Assembly: GCA_027365215.1 (NCBI GenBank)
Contig: DAHXNT010000034.1
Span: 1 to 6,870, forward strand
Origin: Microcaldota archaeon
Lineage (GTDB): Archaea; Micrarchaeota; Micrarchaeia; Micrarchaeales; Micrarchaeaceae
Direction of reading: 5' to 3'
DNA: 6,870 nt
Both the position numbers and the translations under genes were made by a program. The notes under the pieces are model-generated. The model saw only the letters and a list, made by a program, of their open reading frames with translations. It did not search any database and was not told where the DNA came from. Positions within the stretch are counted from its first letter, which is position 1, and each line of letters starts with the position of its first letter. Shown here one piece after another: positions 6,122-6,870 of this stretch.

Positions 6122-6716
6122 GCAGGGCGCCCATGCTTCTCAGCTCATAGTACAGTATGGAACTGGTTGTGTTCTGCCCCTGAGCAAGTGTGGCGTTCGG
6201 CGAAATGAGTGCCGAGACGCCAAATATCATGCTCTTGTCAACCGCATATATAGTAATTACTTTCTTCAATGGGCTGGGAGACATGTACGTTATCGTTGAA
6301 TAGTATATGCTTATGCCGTTGTACGATGATGTATTACCGAAGAAAGTGTACCCGGCAGGCCATGCGGTCGTGTTCAGCGCCACTGTGGTGCTGTTCATGT
6401 ATTGAATGGCGTACGCCTCACTGGAGAACGAATATGAGAAAAGCACCAATGAATATAGCGCTCCGGAATTTGCGGGATTTGCAGGGCGCAGCGTCTCTGT
6501 GCACACGCTCTTCAGGCCTTCAGACCCGAAGTACGCCTGGGATGCTGGCTGGCACTTCGTGACATTTACCAGCGCGTATGAGTTATCATATGCGCTATTT
6601 ATCTGGCTTATTGACAGCAATGGGCTGGTAAGTGAGAGCACAAGATAGAGCACCGATGCCAGCACTACTACGACTAAGATTGCCGCTGCAGACCAATATA
6701 ATAATTTTCTCTCCAC
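6114..6716 (-). CDS. Small membrane-anchored surface protein of unknown function
   Basis: 200 residues starting at a GTG (6716-6714); no earlier start fits because the preceding gene's stop lies only nine bases upstream, and the next in-frame ATG would lose the membrane helix. Residues 8-32 form one long hydrophobic anchor. The ectodomain has two cysteines, Cys55 and Cys72, and several N-x-S/T sequons (among them Asn51, 108, 115, 128, 174, 182). Parts hint at distant kinship with the two following genes: SEAYAIQYMNS near 99-109 recalls their PFAEY segment, GISIYY near 134-139 recalls GITMSV, and VITIYAVDKSMIFGVSA followed by NATL (153-177) recalls their C-terminal hairpin and NATL. The WGF-x-GHM motif itself is absent, so this is only a suggestion. 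Its end overlaps the next start by eight bases. Confidence 0.78.
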   Translation of the reverse strand: MERKLLYWSAAAILVVVVLASVLYLVLSLTSPLLSISQINSAYDNSYALVNVTKCQPASQAYFGSEGLKSVCTETLRPANPANSGALYSLVLFSYSFSSEAYAIQYMNSTTVALNTTAWPAGYTFFGNTSSYNGISIYYSTITYMSPSPLKKVITIYAVDKSMIFGVSALISPNATLAQGQNTTSSILYYELRSMGALHE

Positions 6717-6725
6717 GAAGTCACT

Positions 6726-6870
6726 TCACTGTGATACAGGATCGGAAAGGTATCCTCCGTCGACCATCCAGTTGTTGCTGTAGCTGCCAAGTATGTCATA
6801 CTCGCGGAGAGTTACGTTGTAATAGTCTATGCTCTTTATAGGTATCCAGGAGCCGCTCAGCGGATTAAGT
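6726..6870 (-). CDS. C-terminal end of an unidentified protein (runs off the right edge)
   Basis: An open frame enters from the right edge and ends at TGA 6728-6726, giving 47 complete codons, from LNPLSGSWIPIK to GGYLSDPVSQ. It is too short to recognise. It is rich in Tyr, Ser, Asn and Gly with one N-x-T site (NVT), resembling the exposed parts of the genes after it. Support for it being coding: an uninterrupted frame to the edge, composition like its neighbours, and a stop only nine bases before the GTG of the next gene, an operon-like spacing. Function unknown. Confidence 0.6.
   Translation of the reverse strand, partial: LNPLSGSWIPIKSIDYYNVTLREYDILGSYSNNWMVDGGYLSDPVSQ

Noticed and set aside
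5387..6716. The idea that the anchored surface proteins are pilins processed by the A24 peptidase.
   Set aside because: None has a charged residue plus Gly/Ala at a plausible class III cleavage site before the hydrophobic helix; the N-termini look like uncleaved signal anchors.

Overview
The window looks archaeal. The leucyl-tRNA synthetase is of the archaeal/eukaryotic type. There is an archaeal-type A24 preflagellin/prepilin peptidase and a member of the archaea-specific family of XRE-like HTH regulators. AT-rich TATA boxes lie about 27 bp before start codons, which suggests leaderless mRNAs. Base composition looks intermediate (around half G+C by eye, not computed). The packing is tight and there are many short, membrane-anchored, sequon-rich surface proteins without recognisable families. 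This resembles small-genome DPANN archaea (Micrarchaeota/ARMAN-like), but that placement is an inference and cannot be proved from this window.

Layout. (1) Positions 1-1337, minus strand: the N-terminal half of leucyl-tRNA synthetase, running off the left edge. (2) Positions 1338-1428: a short divergent promoter region. (3) Positions 1429-2310, plus strand: a polytopic A24 peptidase with a GAAD version of the GxGD motif. (4) Positions 2343-3242 (or 3251), minus strand: the HTH regulator, convergent with the peptidase across a 32-bp gap. (5) Positions 3362-4369, plus strand: a membrane-anchored, secreted six-blade Kelch-like propeller in which every blade carries its own cysteine pair. A T-rich terminator follows it. 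(6) Positions 4431-6870, minus strand: a run of four genes read right to left. It comprises the 3' end of an unknown gene, then three single-pass membrane proteins with glycosylation-rich ectodomains. Two of these three are clear paralogues of each other, and the third may be a distant relative.

How they may work together. The left part is housekeeping (translation) plus a pilin-processing protease and a regulator, with no obvious functional link between them. The right part, about 3.5 kb, is a cell-surface block. Four proteins are anchored by one N-terminal helix and expose Ser/Thr/Asn/Tyr-rich ectodomains with many N-x-S/T sites and paired cysteines. The most novel items are the cysteine-paired Kelch propeller and the paralogous family sharing a C-x6-KWY / PFAEY / WGF-x-GHM signature. 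None of the anchored proteins has a convincing class III (pilin-type) signal, so the A24 peptidase's substrates are probably elsewhere. No mobile element, CRISPR array, tRNA or rRNA was seen, and there is no gene-free stretch longer than about 110 bases.
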